Source: Ardenticatenaceae bacterium (GTDB taxonomy: Bacteria; Chloroflexota; Anaerolineae; Promineifilales; Promineifilaceae). From it: 64,000 bases of DNA. Made by a program: the position numbers and the translations under genes. Below are positions 8,230-17,487 of the stretch, in pieces. Under the pieces are notes generated by a model, which saw only the letters and a program-made list of their open reading frames with translations, had not been told where the DNA came from and ran no database searches. The number at the start of each line of letters is the position of its first letter. Position 1 is the stretch's first letter. Location of the stretch: assembly GCA_020634375.1 (NCBI GenBank), contig JACKBX010000002.1, positions 62,001 to 126,000 of the forward strand, written 5' to 3'.

Positions 8230-9367
8230 CCGCGATTGTGGCCCCATTGATACGGCTAGCCCACGACCGTTCCTGCTGCCAAAGATAGGCCAGCCAGCCG
8301 TAGACGTTAACGGCCAGCAGGCTGGAAAGGTGTGGAAAAGCGTAGGGGGTTAACTGCCAGCGGATTTCGGGTGAGGGGGGTAACGGCCGTTTCAACCACA
8401 CCTGTAATCCGACACCTAGCGCTAACGCCCCGGCAAACGTCAATATCGTCAAGATACTGTTGCGCCGCTGGCCGCGCCACCAAAGGAATACGGCCGTAAC
8501 GGCAGTTATCACTGCCAACACGCGCACATCTCCCAGACCGGCCAGCGCCTCCGTCCATGGCGACACTTCCTCTGCGCCTAATTGCAGCCAGGTTGTTACC
8601 AGCCGATCCCGCTGATATAGCTCTGGCTCCCGTTCCACCCAATCATCCAGCAAAACACCGGTAGCCCAACCACTGAGAATGAGCAATAAGCCATACACTA
8701 ACAGCCCGCGCTGCCCCTGTCGTGTCAGCCGCTGCCAGCCTGCTTGCCACCATGCCCAGGCTGTACCCGTCCGCCCCAAACGAAAACGACGCTCATCCTG
8801 ATACCAGCGGTGGTTCACCCACAGCAGCAGTCCGCCCACCAGCAAAATGGCCCCCCAGATACCGCCTACCCGCCGCAGCCATAGTTCTACCAGATGCAGA
8901 TTCTTGCCAAAGATAAAACCCAGGCTGCCAATGATAGTGGCCCACAACAACCCACCTATCAAGTTATAAATGGTAAATGTTCGGTGGCGCATCTTGTTGA
9001 TGCCCGCAATGTACGCAACAACACTGCGCACCACCGGAATAAAGCGAGCAATGATAACCGTTTTGGAGCCATGCTTATGGAAAAACACCTCGCTGTGAGC
9101 CAGTTTTTCTTCATTGATAAAAGGGACGTGGGTGAGGAGAGAGCGACCGTAACGCTGCCCAAGCGTAAAAGCAATATTGTCGCCAATGATGGCTCCAGTC
9201 GCCGCCGCCAAAACCACCCAGGCAATTTGACCCGTTCCCGTGGCAGATGCGGCGGCGGCTATGAGCAAAATTGTTTCTCCCGGAGCCGGAACCCCCATGC
9301 TTTCCAGGCCAATACCCAACGCTACCAACGGATATCCAAATAGTTGAAAAAGTTGCTGCCAATTCAT
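8225..9367 (-). CDS. DedA membrane protein fused to a degenerate PAP2-like domain (5' part)
   Basis: Residues 1-200 are a DedA/SNARE-associated membrane protein: GVPAPGETILLIAAA, GDNIAFTLGQRYGRSLL and ARFIPVVRSVVAYIAG, the usual signature of lipid-transport DedA proteins. A PAP2-like helix bundle follows, but its catalytic sites are gone: the KX6RP motif reads as LQVWLKRPLPP, PSGH is FPHLSS, and the third motif (SRX5H) is TGLYLGQANLSD. So this phosphatase domain is probably structural or substrate-binding. ATG 9367 was chosen because the DedA fold starts there. The frame is lost at 8225-8229 and the untrue continuation runs to 7946. Confidence 0.8.
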
Positions 9368-9483
9368 AATGAGTATATAAAGACCAGCGACTGGAGATTT
9401 GCCAGCCGCTAGTTCGATCATAAATAACTTTGGTGTTTCGGGAATACAATCCCCCAAACATGTTGTCTAAAGTCCTGCTACAG

Positions 9484-9510
9484 CAGCCCGGCCAGTAAAC
9501 TGGTGGGCTG
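9484..9510 (-). terminator. Imperfect GC hairpin after the PAP2 gene
   Basis: CAGCCC...GGGCTG arms with an inner CCAGT/ACTGG pairing form a compact stem just downstream of the minus-strand PAP2 gene and upstream of the DedA gene. No long T-tract follows, so termination is only suspected. Confidence 0.35.
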
Positions 9511-9558
9511 TACGGTCAAACCTCATAATGATTATACCAGCCATAAGTCATTCGGTAT

Positions 9559-10203
9559 TCATGATGCAGTGCAGGCAAATGAAAACATAACCAAAATGAG
9601 CCAGATCGTTCCGACGGCTAATGAGGCCAGTACATCGCTGGGGTAATGAACGCCAAGATAAATACGGCTGAGAGCGACGAGCAGCACCCATAAGCCAGCA
9701 AGGACAGTCCATCCATATCGCTGCCTCTGCCAGAGTAAAATCGCCGCAAGCCCATATAAGGCGATAGCGGCCATCGTATGTCCGCTTGGGAAACTGAAGC
9801 TGGTCTCCACCGTGATGGGCGGAAAGACGTTTGGACGTGGGCGGGCAAACAGCAATTTGAGGAGTGCGTTGATCGCAGTTGATCCGGCAAAGGAAGCGAG
9901 AAGGGTAACGGCCGTTTTCTTTTCATCTCGTTGCCATAATACAACGCCAGCCATGAATAATGGTGCAACAATCCATCCCCCGGCCGACTGGGTAATGGCA
10001 GTAAACAGACCATCCAACCAGGGGGTATGCCATTGATGCAACCACAGCATTATCGGAGCATCCCAGGAAAACCCCTCATTGAGCCAGACATCTCCAGAAA
10101 GCTCCAAAAACAGAACGGCCGCTGCTCCAATCAGGCTTATTATGGCGAATTGAGCCGAGGTTATTTTGATTCGTGTTGTAGGCAAAGTGGGTTTGATATT
10201 CAT
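9559..10203 (-). CDS. PAP2-family membrane phosphatase
   Basis: A 214-residue integral membrane phosphatase with all three catalytic motifs intact: KLLFARPRPN, FPSGHTMAA and SRIYLGVHYPSDVLA. The two His and the Arg act as nucleophile, acid and phosphate ligands in the family. About six helices. Members dephosphorylate undecaprenyl diphosphate, phosphatidylglycerol phosphate or phosphatidate on the outer face of the membrane; the substrate here cannot be told. It lies 5 bases after the stop of a kinase gene on the same strand, probably in one transcript with the two-component pair. The neighbouring DedA protein carries a dead copy of the same fold. Confidence 0.9.
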   Translation of the reverse strand: MNIKPTLPTTRIKITSAQFAIISLIGAAAVLFLELSGDVWLNEGFSWDAPIMLWLHQWHTPWLDGLFTAITQSAGGWIVAPLFMAGVVLWQRDEKKTAVTLLASFAGSTAINALLKLLFARPRPNVFPPITVETSFSFPSGHTMAAIALYGLAAILLWQRQRYGWTVLAGLWVLLVALSRIYLGVHYPSDVLASLAVGTIWLILVMFSFACTAS

Positions 10204-10208
10204 CTTTC

Positions 10209-11627
10209 TTAAGCTGGCAATTGCACAATAAACGTCGTGCCCTGATTGGGTTGGCTCTCTACAGTCATATTCCCTTTATGCGCACGTACAATTTCGTAGG
10301 CAATGGCTAACCCCAATCCAGCGCCTCCAGCGCCACTCTGCCCATTGGTTTTGCCGCTTCGCGTCCTGTCTTCCTCAACCCGATAAAACCGTTCAAACAA
10401 ATGAGGTAAATGTTCTTTAGAGATTCCTGTCCCTGTATCGCTGATCGCAATACGAACTTGCTGGTTTTCCATTTGCGCAGCAATGGAGACTTGCCCTCCT
10501 TCGGGAGTATATTTAATCGCGTTATCCAACAGGTTGAGGAAGAGGCGAATGAGCAGGTCAATATCACCATTGATAAAAAGATGGTCGGGGACGTGTTCAT
10601 ATAGCTCCAGTTGTTTAGCTTCAGCTAACGGGGAAACTTGATCCACAACGGCAGCCAGAAAATCTGGTAGTGCTATCGGCTCTAGTCGTAAGGGCATCTG
10701 CCGTTGATCGAGCCGTGCCATAAACAGTAAATCGTTGCTCAAGTGAATGAGCCGATCCACCTGACCTTCCATCTCGTGTAATGTGTCGGTATATTCGACA
10801 AGGGGGCGCGGCTTGCTGAGGGTGACGCCAATCCGCCCTTTGAGCGCGGCCAATGGTGTCCGCAGCTCATGGGCAGCATCGCCTGTAAAACGGCGTTCTC
10901 GTTCAAAGGCAGCTTGCAAGCGGTCTAACATGTCGTCAAATGTTTGTGCCAATCGCCCCAGTTCATCCGTCGGGCCTTGATAATGAATCCTTCGGTTCAA
11001 ATCGCTGCCGGTGATGCTTTGAGCCGTTTGCGTGATGCGTACAATGGGACGTAGAGCGCTTGATGCTAACAAAAGGCCGCCGATGCCAGCTAATGCAAGA
11101 GCCAACGGGACACCAATAGTCATCTGAGTCAACAGGCGTTCCAATGTTTCAACGATGGGGTCTAAATTTTGCACAACTTGAACCCAGCCGGTGGCATTAT
11201 TGACTGTCACTAATTGGGAGTAGACGCGCCAGGTGTCGCCATCAATGGCGAGGGTGACGTAACCTGTCTGTTGGGGTAGTTGGGGGGAAACGGCCGTATC
11301 TTGCCCCAACTGTTCGAGTAAAACACCATCCGATGACAGCAAGTAATAGGTAAGCTCCTCATTTTGATACTGTGGGTCAGATAGATTATCTACGTTTTGA
11401 AAGGCAATGGTATCGCCGTCAGCATCTACGTTTATGAACGCCTGTGACGCCGCTAATTGTAAGGTTGTGTCTACCTGAGCGTATAGGTTGCGCTGCAATT
11501 GCCAGTACAAAAAGGCAGCAAAAAGCAGCAGGATCGCGCCCAATGTTAGCAAATACCAGATTGTCAACCGCCAACGAAGGGGGATTTGGGAGGAGGGATG
11601 TGTGTGAAAGATTGTTTTTACCATCAT
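10209..11627 (-). CDS. Sensor histidine kinase with HAMP domain
   Basis: A 472-residue kinase with two membrane helices (about 22-42 and 170-190) around a periplasmic region of about 125 residues. A HAMP linker, the phosphoacceptor AAHELRTPLAALKG, an N box (NLLDNAIKYTPEGG), DTGTGIS and a long G2 region (GAGGAGLGLAIAYEIVRAHKG) follow. All residues needed for activity are there. Start either of two adjacent ATGs at 11627 or 11624. It follows its response regulator by 26 bases and precedes the PAP2 phosphatase by 5, which suggests a three-gene operon perhaps sensing envelope lipid state (inference from context). Confidence 0.92.
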   Translation of the reverse strand: MMVKTIFHTHPSSQIPLRWRLTIWYLLTLGAILLLFAAFLYWQLQRNLYAQVDTTLQLAASQAFINVDADGDTIAFQNVDNLSDPQYQNEELTYYLLSSDGVLLEQLGQDTAVSPQLPQQTGYVTLAIDGDTWRVYSQLVTVNNATGWVQVVQNLDPIVETLERLLTQMTIGVPLALALAGIGGLLLASSALRPIVRITQTAQSITGSDLNRRIHYQGPTDELGRLAQTFDDMLDRLQAAFERERRFTGDAAHELRTPLAALKGRIGVTLSKPRPLVEYTDTLHEMEGQVDRLIHLSNDLLFMARLDQRQMPLRLEPIALPDFLAAVVDQVSPLAEAKQLELYEHVPDHLFINGDIDLLIRLFLNLLDNAIKYTPEGGQVSIAAQMENQQVRIAISDTGTGISKEHLPHLFERFYRVEEDRTRSGKTNGQSGAGGAGLGLAIAYEIVRAHKGNMTVESQPNQGTTFIVQLPA

Positions 11628-11653
11628 TTAGTCCAACATTTGGCAGTGACTCA

Positions 11654-12328
11654 TTAATCTATTGTGCTAATCCGGTAGCCCATGCCACGAATGGTATGAA
11701 TGAGGGGGAATTCATCACCTATGTTAATTTTGCGCCGCAAGTAGCCGATATAAACGTCTACAACATTGGATTCATGGTAAAAATCAAAGTTCCAGACGTG
11801 TTCGCCAATTTGGGTACGGGTGAGTACCTGGTCAGGATGGCGCATGAGATATTCTAAAACGGCATATTCGCGGGGGCTAAGTTCAATGAAACGCCCGTTT
11901 CTGCGAACTTCCCTTTTCGCTGTATCCATCTCTAAATCTCCAACTTGCATCACTGTTCCCGTTTGTAAAGGTGGGCGACGGAACAGGGCGCGGATACGGG
12001 CTAAAAGTTCAGGAAAAGCAAAGGGTTTGACTAAATAATCATCTGCCCCGGCATCTAACCCTTCTACCCGATTGTCTATCGTATCGCGTGCGGTGAGCAT
12101 CAGGGTTGGTGTTTTATCACCCCGGCGACGCAGCTCCCGCAGTAAGTCGAGGCCGTTCAATTTGGGCAACATAATGTCCAGTACATACGCATCGTAGTCG
12201 GCAACCAGGGCGTAATCAAGACCTTCACGGCCGTTCCAGGCCAAATCCACAGCAAAACCAGCTTCCATCAATCCCTGTCGCACAAACTTAGCAATACTTG
12301 GTTCATCTTCAACAATTAATATGCGCAT
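11654..12328 (-). CDS. OmpR-family response regulator
   Basis: A 224-residue regulator. Receiver domain with ED at 7-8, phosphoacceptor Asp51 in YVLDIMLPK, switch Thr in MLTARD and Lys in LVKPFA. The winged-helix DNA-binding part ends in IRGMGYRIS. The start is ATG 12328 (MRILIVEDEP), as the extra ten codons upstream of it do not belong to the fold. First gene of the minus-strand group with its kinase and the PAP2 phosphatase. Close in sequence to the regulator at 1.2 kb, so the two pairs may be paralogous. Confidence 0.93.
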   Translation of the reverse strand: MRILIVEDEPSIAKFVRQGLMEAGFAVDLAWNGREGLDYALVADYDAYVLDIMLPKLNGLDLLRELRRRGDKTPTLMLTARDTIDNRVEGLDAGADDYLVKPFAFPELLARIRALFRRPPLQTGTVMQVGDLEMDTAKREVRRNGRFIELSPREYAVLEYLMRHPDQVLTRTQIGEHVWNFDFYHESNVVDVYIGYLRRKINIGDEFPLIHTIRGMGYRISTID

Positions 12329-12637
12329 CACGTTTTCCTTTTGTCTGTCACAGTACAAGGCAAAAGTAAAGAGAGGATGAAATCGATTTGGAAATTTCGA
12401 TTCACTTTCAAAAGGAACGGGTTTTCAGTATCGGTAATGCGGGCACGGTATAGGGCACTTCCAATTGGCGTGTCTATAGCAATTAGTCGGAATTGCAGGA
12501 AATTTTTATGGGTTGCTCTTAGGTGACGAACGGATTTTTGTGTTGGGGATAGGATACACCCACACGGCTGTGGCGAGCTTATCAGTCACCAAAGGAGTTG
12601 AGAACAAAAGAACGGTAGCAATTTATCGTGAACGTCA

Positions 12638-12685
12638 ACTTTTTTGAAAACAGGTATTTGTGCAAAAAAATGCTTCAAAAAAGTT
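12638..12685. repeat. Hairpin with 12-bp AT stem
   Basis: AACTTTTTTGAA at 12638-12649 and TTCAAAAAAGTT at 12674-12685 are exact reverse complements around a 24-base loop. Purpose unknown; the T-tract could allow termination on either strand. Confidence 0.5.
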
Positions 12686-12929
12686 ACTGAAAAAGTGGGG
12701 TTCCCCCATTTTAGTGGACACAGATAATGCCCAGTCCCCGCTCAGTGTCTGCGGCGGAGCAACCGCTACTATGGAGTAGGCTGACCGCCTGCTCTTTCGA
12801 TGTTTCCGAGTATGTGCGCATTTGCTTTTTTATGGGTTACCTCCAAAACAAGTGGATTCAATTTGTCTTTTGTATGCGTCCACTTTTTGGGGGTAACCCC
12901 AGTCATTCTCTTCTCATGTGATGTCACAA

Positions 12930-13214
12930 AACATCACTTAAGTAGGATTTTGGGGGTAGGTTTGTCAACCTACACACATTATCGTGAGATGGAATCATTA
13001 TTTCGTGATACCCGACACCCACTTTGTCGTAACTAGCCCCAAAACCCTGTTTATGAAAAAAGAGGATGACTTGGTCATCCTCTTCTCATTTACTGTCGCA
13101 GAAAAATCACTTTAGTAGGATTTTTCGGGTAGGTTTGTCAACGCCAATTCGGGTAGGTTTGTCAATCAATTCGGATAGGTTTGTCAACAATTCGGGTAGG
13201 TTTGTCAACCTACA
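12930..13214. repeat. Repeated GGTTTGTCAA elements with hairpin ends
   Basis: Five copies of a 15-base core like GGGTAGGTTTGTCAA occur near 12956, 13128, 13150, 13172 and 13194. The first and last are extended to GTAGGTTTGTCAACCTAC, a six-base inverted repeat, so the block is bounded by hairpins. The first two copies also share about 30 bases upstream (ATCACTTAAGTAGGATTTT against ATCACTTTAGTAGGATTTT). Spacing of the last four is about 22 bases. No unique spacers, so it is not a CRISPR array. Possible protein-binding iterons. Confidence 0.6.
13060..13084. terminator. Eleven-bp hairpin, terminator-like
   Basis: AAGAGGATGAC, loop TTG, GTCATCCTCTT: a perfect 11-bp stem. It sits inside the repeat block 150 bases downstream of the minus-strand gyrB stop and has an A-run on its left side, so on the minus strand a T-run follows the stem. 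It may therefore end gyrB transcription. Confidence 0.5.
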
Positions 13215-13225
13215 CCTACACGGTT

Positions 13226-15154
13226 TTATACGTCCAGGTTGCGTACCTCACTGCTGTGGGTCATGATGAAGCGTTTGCGCGGCGCCACTTCGCTGCCCAT
13301 GAGCATGTCAAAGGTGCGGTCGGCCACCAGGGCATCTTCCACCGTTACTTGCAGCAGCGTGCGCTCGCTGGGGTTCATTGTCGTGTCCCATAGTTGCTCG
13401 GCATTCATTTCGCCCAAGCCCTTGTAGCGTTGGATGCCATACTTTTTGCCTTCAAACTGTTTCAATAGCTCGGCTTGCTGCGCTTCGGTGTAAGTGTAGT
13501 GCAGTTCTTTGCCCTGTTTCACGGCGTAAAGCGGCGGCTGGGCAATGTAGAGATGGCCGCGCTCGATGAGGTGTGGCATGTAGCGGAAGAAGAAGGTCAG
13601 CAGCAGGGTGCGGATATGGCTGCCGTCTACGTCGGCGTCAGTCATGATGATGATACGGCCGTATCGCAAGTTGCTCATATCCATTGACTCGCCAATGCCC
13701 GTGCCCAGCGCCGAAATTAGCGCCTTCACCTCATTGTTCGTCAGAATCTTATCCAGCCGTGCCCGCTCCGTGTTCAAAATCTTGCCACGCAGCGGCAGGA
13801 TGGCCTGAAAGTGGCGGTCGCGCCCCTGTTTTGCCGTGCCACCCGCCGAATCACCCTCGACAATGTACAGTTCGCATTTGTCTGGGTCTTTTTCGGAGCA
13901 GTCGGCCAATTTGCCGGGTAGCGTCAGGCTGTCCAATGCGCTTTTACGCATTACCAGTTCGCGTGCTTTGCGGGCAGCAGCCCGCGCCCGCGAGGAGGTG
14001 AGGCAGCGCTCGACGATGCGCCTGGCGTCGCGCGGGCTTTCTTCCAGGAACATGGAGAGGGCGTCAGCGGTGACGGAGGCGACGATACCGGCAACTTCGG
14101 CGTTCATCAGCTTCACTTTGGTCTGGCTCTCAAATTGGGGATCGGGGTGTTTGACACTGACAACGGCCGTTACTCCCTCTCTCGTATCATCACTGGAAAA
14201 ATTCTTATCCTTTTCTTTCAGCAAATTATTGTCGCGGGCGTATTTGTTGATCACCCGTGTCAGCGCCGTGCGTACACCGGTGAGGTGCGTGCCGCCATCC
14301 GGTGTGTGGATGGTGTTGGCAAAGGCGTATTCAGAAATGGCTAACCCTTCGGTGTATTGCACGGCCACTTCTACGTCTATGCCATCTACCTCTTTGCGAA
14401 TGTGTACGGGATCGTGCAGCGGCTTGCGGTTGCGGTTCAGGTAGCGCACAAAGGATTTGACGCCACCCTCGAAGTAGAAGCTCATTTCGCGGATGGGTGA
14501 CGGCCGTTCATCTCGCAGTTGCAAAAAGACCCCACTGGTCACAAAAGCCATCTCGCGGAAACGGTTCGCCAAAGTTTCAAAGCGATATTCTGCCTCTTCT
14601 TTAAAAATCGTTTCGTCAAATTTGAAGTGGGTTGTGGTACCGGTGATAGCGCCGCGCTTGAGCTTGTCAACTTGTTTGACTGGCGCCTGCGGAACGCCTC
14701 GCCGGTATTCCTGTTCCCATACGCCGCCGTCACGGCGTACAGTTACTTTCATCCAATCAGACAACGCATTGACGGCTGCCGCACCCACGCCGTGCAAGCC
14801 GCCAGACACTTTGTAGGCGGCATTGTCAAACTTGCCGCCGGAATGCAGAACGGTATGCACTAATTCCAACGCCGACACCTTTTCAACCGGGTGAATGGCT
14901 ACGGGGATGCCAACCCCGTTGTCAGTCACCGACACACTGCTGTCTTTGTGAATTGTCACTTCAATTCGATCACAACGCCCGGCCAGCGCCTCGTCAATGG
15001 AGTTATCTACAATTTCATAAACCAGGTGGTGCAGGGCTTTAACATCGGTGCCTCCGACATACATGCCGGGGCGACGACGTACTGCTTCCAATCCTTTTAG
15101 AACCTGGATGCTGCTTGCATCGTATGCTTTTTCTGCTGCTGTTTGTCTCGCCAT
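13226..15154 (-). CDS. gyrB: DNA gyrase subunit B
   Basis: A 642-residue type II topoisomerase B subunit, the usual length for GyrB without insert. GHKL ATPase motifs: EIVDNSIDEALAG, DNGVGIPV, HSGGKFDNAAYKVSGGLHGVG. The transducer lysine region follows. The TOPRIM part carries EGDSAGGTAKQGRDR, PLRGKILN and DADVDGSHIRTLLLTFFFR, and the C-terminus QRYKGLGEMNAEQLWDTTM. It uses ATP to drive negative supercoiling together with GyrA, which is not in the window. ParE is the alternative, but the sequence style and length fit GyrB. No partner gene next to it, as in many bacteria where gyrB is separate. Confidence 0.93.
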   Translation of the reverse strand: MARQTAAEKAYDASSIQVLKGLEAVRRRPGMYVGGTDVKALHHLVYEIVDNSIDEALAGRCDRIEVTIHKDSSVSVTDNGVGIPVAIHPVEKVSALELVHTVLHSGGKFDNAAYKVSGGLHGVGAAAVNALSDWMKVTVRRDGGVWEQEYRRGVPQAPVKQVDKLKRGAITGTTTHFKFDETIFKEEAEYRFETLANRFREMAFVTSGVFLQLRDERPSPIREMSFYFEGGVKSFVRYLNRNRKPLHDPVHIRKEVDGIDVEVAVQYTEGLAISEYAFANTIHTPDGGTHLTGVRTALTRVINKYARDNNLLKEKDKNFSSDDTREGVTAVVSVKHPDPQFESQTKVKLMNAEVAGIVASVTADALSMFLEESPRDARRIVERCLTSSRARAAARKARELVMRKSALDSLTLPGKLADCSEKDPDKCELYIVEGDSAGGTAKQGRDRHFQAILPLRGKILNTERARLDKILTNNEVKALISALGTGIGESMDMSNLRYGRIIIMTDADVDGSHIRTLLLTFFFRYMPHLIERGHLYIAQPPLYAVKQGKELHYTYTEAQQAELLKQFEGKKYGIQRYKGLGEMNAEQLWDTTMNPSERTLLQVTVEDALVADRTFDMLMGSEVAPRKRFIMTHSSEVRNLDV

Positions 15155-15247
15155 TTATCTACCTCATGGGATTTTGGATTGACGATTGCCTGTTTTCCGA
15201 GAAGTGGGCAAAACCAAAATCACTTTCTGAATACTCTGGGTTGGAGA

Positions 15248-16252
15248 TTAGGAAGTTTCCAATCTCTCATCAATTTCCAGCAGTGTATGCTGGATGCGAT
15301 CTCGATAGAAGATAAAAGTTGCGGCCACAAAGGAGGTGCTGATGAAGGCATGGGCCAAAATGCTGACGAAGTTCATCCATGTGCCATCGTCTAGTAAAAA
15401 GAGGAGTTGGTTCATGATGCGGCTTAATAAGATGACGGCAAGGATCATGCCCATGGCTGTTTGTGCATGAGCGCGGAGTAGTTGGGCACTTTCTATGAAG
15501 GCTCGGATGGGGGAACGGCCGTGCAGAGCTAACCCCTGTGGCACAAAATACCCAATTAAAACGACCCACATTATTACAACCAATCCGGCAAACATAACCA
15601 CCACGCCCAGCACAGGGCTGAGCAAAGAAACCAAAAAAGTCACCAGCGATAGCGGGATATATAAAATAACCAGGGCAATGAAAGCCGCAATTCCCAGGGC
15701 GAATAAATATCCCCATACATGCCCAATACGTAGGAATATTTGTGGTACTGACAAGGCTGCCTGCTTACCAGAAGCGGTAGCCTGGGCGATTAGCGTCAGG
15801 TAAACGGCCGTTAGCAACAAGCCCACCAGCGAAAACAGGACGAATAGCCCCAACCATGTCACAAAGCTGTTTAGTTGCAACACATCAGGCTGCAACGGCG
15901 TGCGCTCAGGTGTCAGGCCAACCAGCAAAGTAGGAACTCCCACCAGGGGAACACTCAAGCTAGTGAACAGGTTTGTATGAGCGGCAAGCGTCGACCACTG
16001 AGTCAACATAGCTGTCCATTGTTCCGCCATTGTTGCTGAGATTGCATCCGGCGGCATCAGCGCTTGCAGTTGCGCAATCACTTGATCAATGAGCAATTGC
16101 ATACTCAAACGCGGGCCTAGCCAGAAAAAGGTGTCCAGCAAGATGGGGATGAGAGTTAACCAGAGATGTTTTGTCGTTAGATCAAACCCTGCGGCTAATG
16201 TTGCCGAAATGCCTGGTAATTTACGCTGTTTTTCACTCTTTTGTATCATCAT
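15248..16252 (-). CDS. Multi-spanning membrane protein, function unknown
   Basis: About 334 residues with six or seven hydrophobic segments, for example FVLFSLVGLLLTAVYLTLIA and VVVMFAGLVVIMWVVLIGYF. A short charged N-terminus (KSEKQRK) precedes them. There are no catalytic motifs. It resembles uncharacterised membrane proteins common in Chloroflexota (recognition by style only). The start is uncertain: ATG 16252 or 16249, or a GTG at 16273; none has a convincing ribosome site. It lies between gyrB and a recombinase gene, all on the minus strand, without obvious coupling. Confidence 0.65.
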   Translation of the reverse strand: MMIQKSEKQRKLPGISATLAAGFDLTTKHLWLTLIPILLDTFFWLGPRLSMQLLIDQVIAQLQALMPPDAISATMAEQWTAMLTQWSTLAAHTNLFTSLSVPLVGVPTLLVGLTPERTPLQPDVLQLNSFVTWLGLFVLFSLVGLLLTAVYLTLIAQATASGKQAALSVPQIFLRIGHVWGYLFALGIAAFIALVILYIPLSLVTFLVSLLSPVLGVVVMFAGLVVIMWVVLIGYFVPQGLALHGRSPIRAFIESAQLLRAHAQTAMGMILAVILLSRIMNQLLFLLDDGTWMNFVSILAHAFISTSFVAATFIFYRDRIQHTLLEIDERLETS

Positions 16253-16320
16253 AAACTGGGTCAATTTTATCACAGATGTTCTATCACAGCGAACCAGAAG
16301 AATTCGCGTCTGGAATCAAA

Positions 16321-17358
16321 TCACAATGCATCTTTAGGCGCAACATCTATATTGTCTAGCCACTCGCTAACAATTTGCACACCTAAAATGGGTGCATAGA
16401 TATTACGTGTCGTTGAAATGTCGGCATGGCCAAGAAATTCTTGCACAACTTCTAGTGGCATCCCTTCGCGCAGTAGCTGTGTGGCACGGAAATGGCGAAA
16501 ATCATGGGCAGACAGGCTGGGATAAAGATGCAGCGCCTTGACTGCTTTTTTGACTATATTATGGGCAGATGTGCTGGAGAGTCGGGCGTTTTGTGCATTT
16601 CGGCTGTGTGCGATAAACAATGCCGGGTTGATGTCTTGACGCTCTGCTAGATAGGCGCGAATGGCCTGCGCAGCATGTTCTCTAATGTGGAGGGTGCGTG
16701 GTTTGCTGCCTTTACCTACTACGGTTGCATACTTCGCATAACCATTGCCAGTATTACTTCGATTCAAACTTACAACCTCAGAAATACGTGCGGCCGTTGC
16801 ATATAGTACATGTATTAGAGCGCGATCACGTAATAAGGAAAGGCGGTGATTGTAGCGATCATTAGAGGGGGGTAGGGGGAGTGCATCATAATAGGCAACA
16901 ATTTGTGGGATTTGTTGCCGAGCTTCGTCTAGGTCGATCACGGTCTCTGCTTGGTTGCGCTCGATGGAGCGTCTAGCGAATTGGCGCTGTAATTTGCCAA
17001 GCTGCACGGCCGTTGGCAAAGCATCAAGTCCATCCAAATAATTCAAGTAACCCAATACGGCTGCCATGTATGTTGTGACGGTTGACTGGGCGCGGTTTGC
17101 CAACAGCCAGGTACGATAATTGAGGATAACGGCCGTGTCTAATCCTTCCGGTCGCAAAGGCCATTCATCCTCCACGCTGAACCCGGCACGATTAAAATGT
17201 TGCAGCCAATCCGCAAACAAGCGTAAGCCGCTGCGGTATGTCGTTTCCGTTTTTGCCGAGCGGATACCTGCTTCCAATAAAAAACTTGTCTCATGGATCC
17301 ATGCTGGGGTTGATGGAATGGGTCGCCCGGAGATTGGTAGATTTTTTTGTGCAGCCAT
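16321..17358 (-). CDS. Tyrosine recombinase / phage-type integrase
   Basis: A 345-residue site-specific recombinase. An N-terminal SAM-like core-binding domain (about 25-125) precedes the catalytic domain with the full active set: Arg in ATAARISEVV, Lys in GKGSKPR, HDFRHFRATQLL (HxxR), GHADIS (second His) and the nucleophile in STTRNIYAP (Tyr). Length and layout are those of XerC/XerD or integron-style solitary integrases. It is followed on the other strand, 130 bases away, by an orphan gene of unknown function. It could be a housekeeping Xer homologue or the enzyme of a small mobile element; no attachment repeats were found nearby. Confidence 0.85.
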   Translation of the reverse strand: MAAQKNLPISGRPIPSTPAWIHETSFLLEAGIRSAKTETTYRSGLRLFADWLQHFNRAGFSVEDEWPLRPEGLDTAVILNYRTWLLANRAQSTVTTYMAAVLGYLNYLDGLDALPTAVQLGKLQRQFARRSIERNQAETVIDLDEARQQIPQIVAYYDALPLPPSNDRYNHRLSLLRDRALIHVLYATAARISEVVSLNRSNTGNGYAKYATVVGKGSKPRTLHIREHAAQAIRAYLAERQDINPALFIAHSRNAQNARLSSTSAHNIVKKAVKALHLYPSLSAHDFRHFRATQLLREGMPLEVVQEFLGHADISTTRNIYAPILGVQIVSEWLDNIDVAPKDAL

Positions 17359-17487
17359 GTTGCAGTATTCCTTGTTAATAGGGGAGTGGTGTGTACTTTG
17401 GTGTAATCTTTATGCTTAAACTAACTTTTATTAGCTTAAGTATAAAATGTCCCCTGGAAAATAGCAATCCCACAAACGGAGAAGAAA

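Larger units (their letters stand above)
12329..13225. other. Gene-free region of about 0.9 kb
   Basis: No convincing protein gene on either strand; the open frames are short and lack family features. It lacks the ACGGCCGT palindrome that is otherwise spread evenly. Contents are listed separately: a 12-bp AT hairpin, an 11-bp GC-richer hairpin, and five copies of a GGTTTGTCAA-containing repeat. It also holds short palindromes such as GGGGTTCCCC and GGGGGTAACCCC. It could hold an RNA gene, a replication or partition site or regulatory DNA; gyrB on the far side makes an origin-type role thinkable but unproven. Confidence 0.5.

Noticed and set aside
12930..13214. Second possible CRISPR array
   Set aside because: Copies are irregular, with at most a few bases between them, and the intervening bases are not spacer-like.
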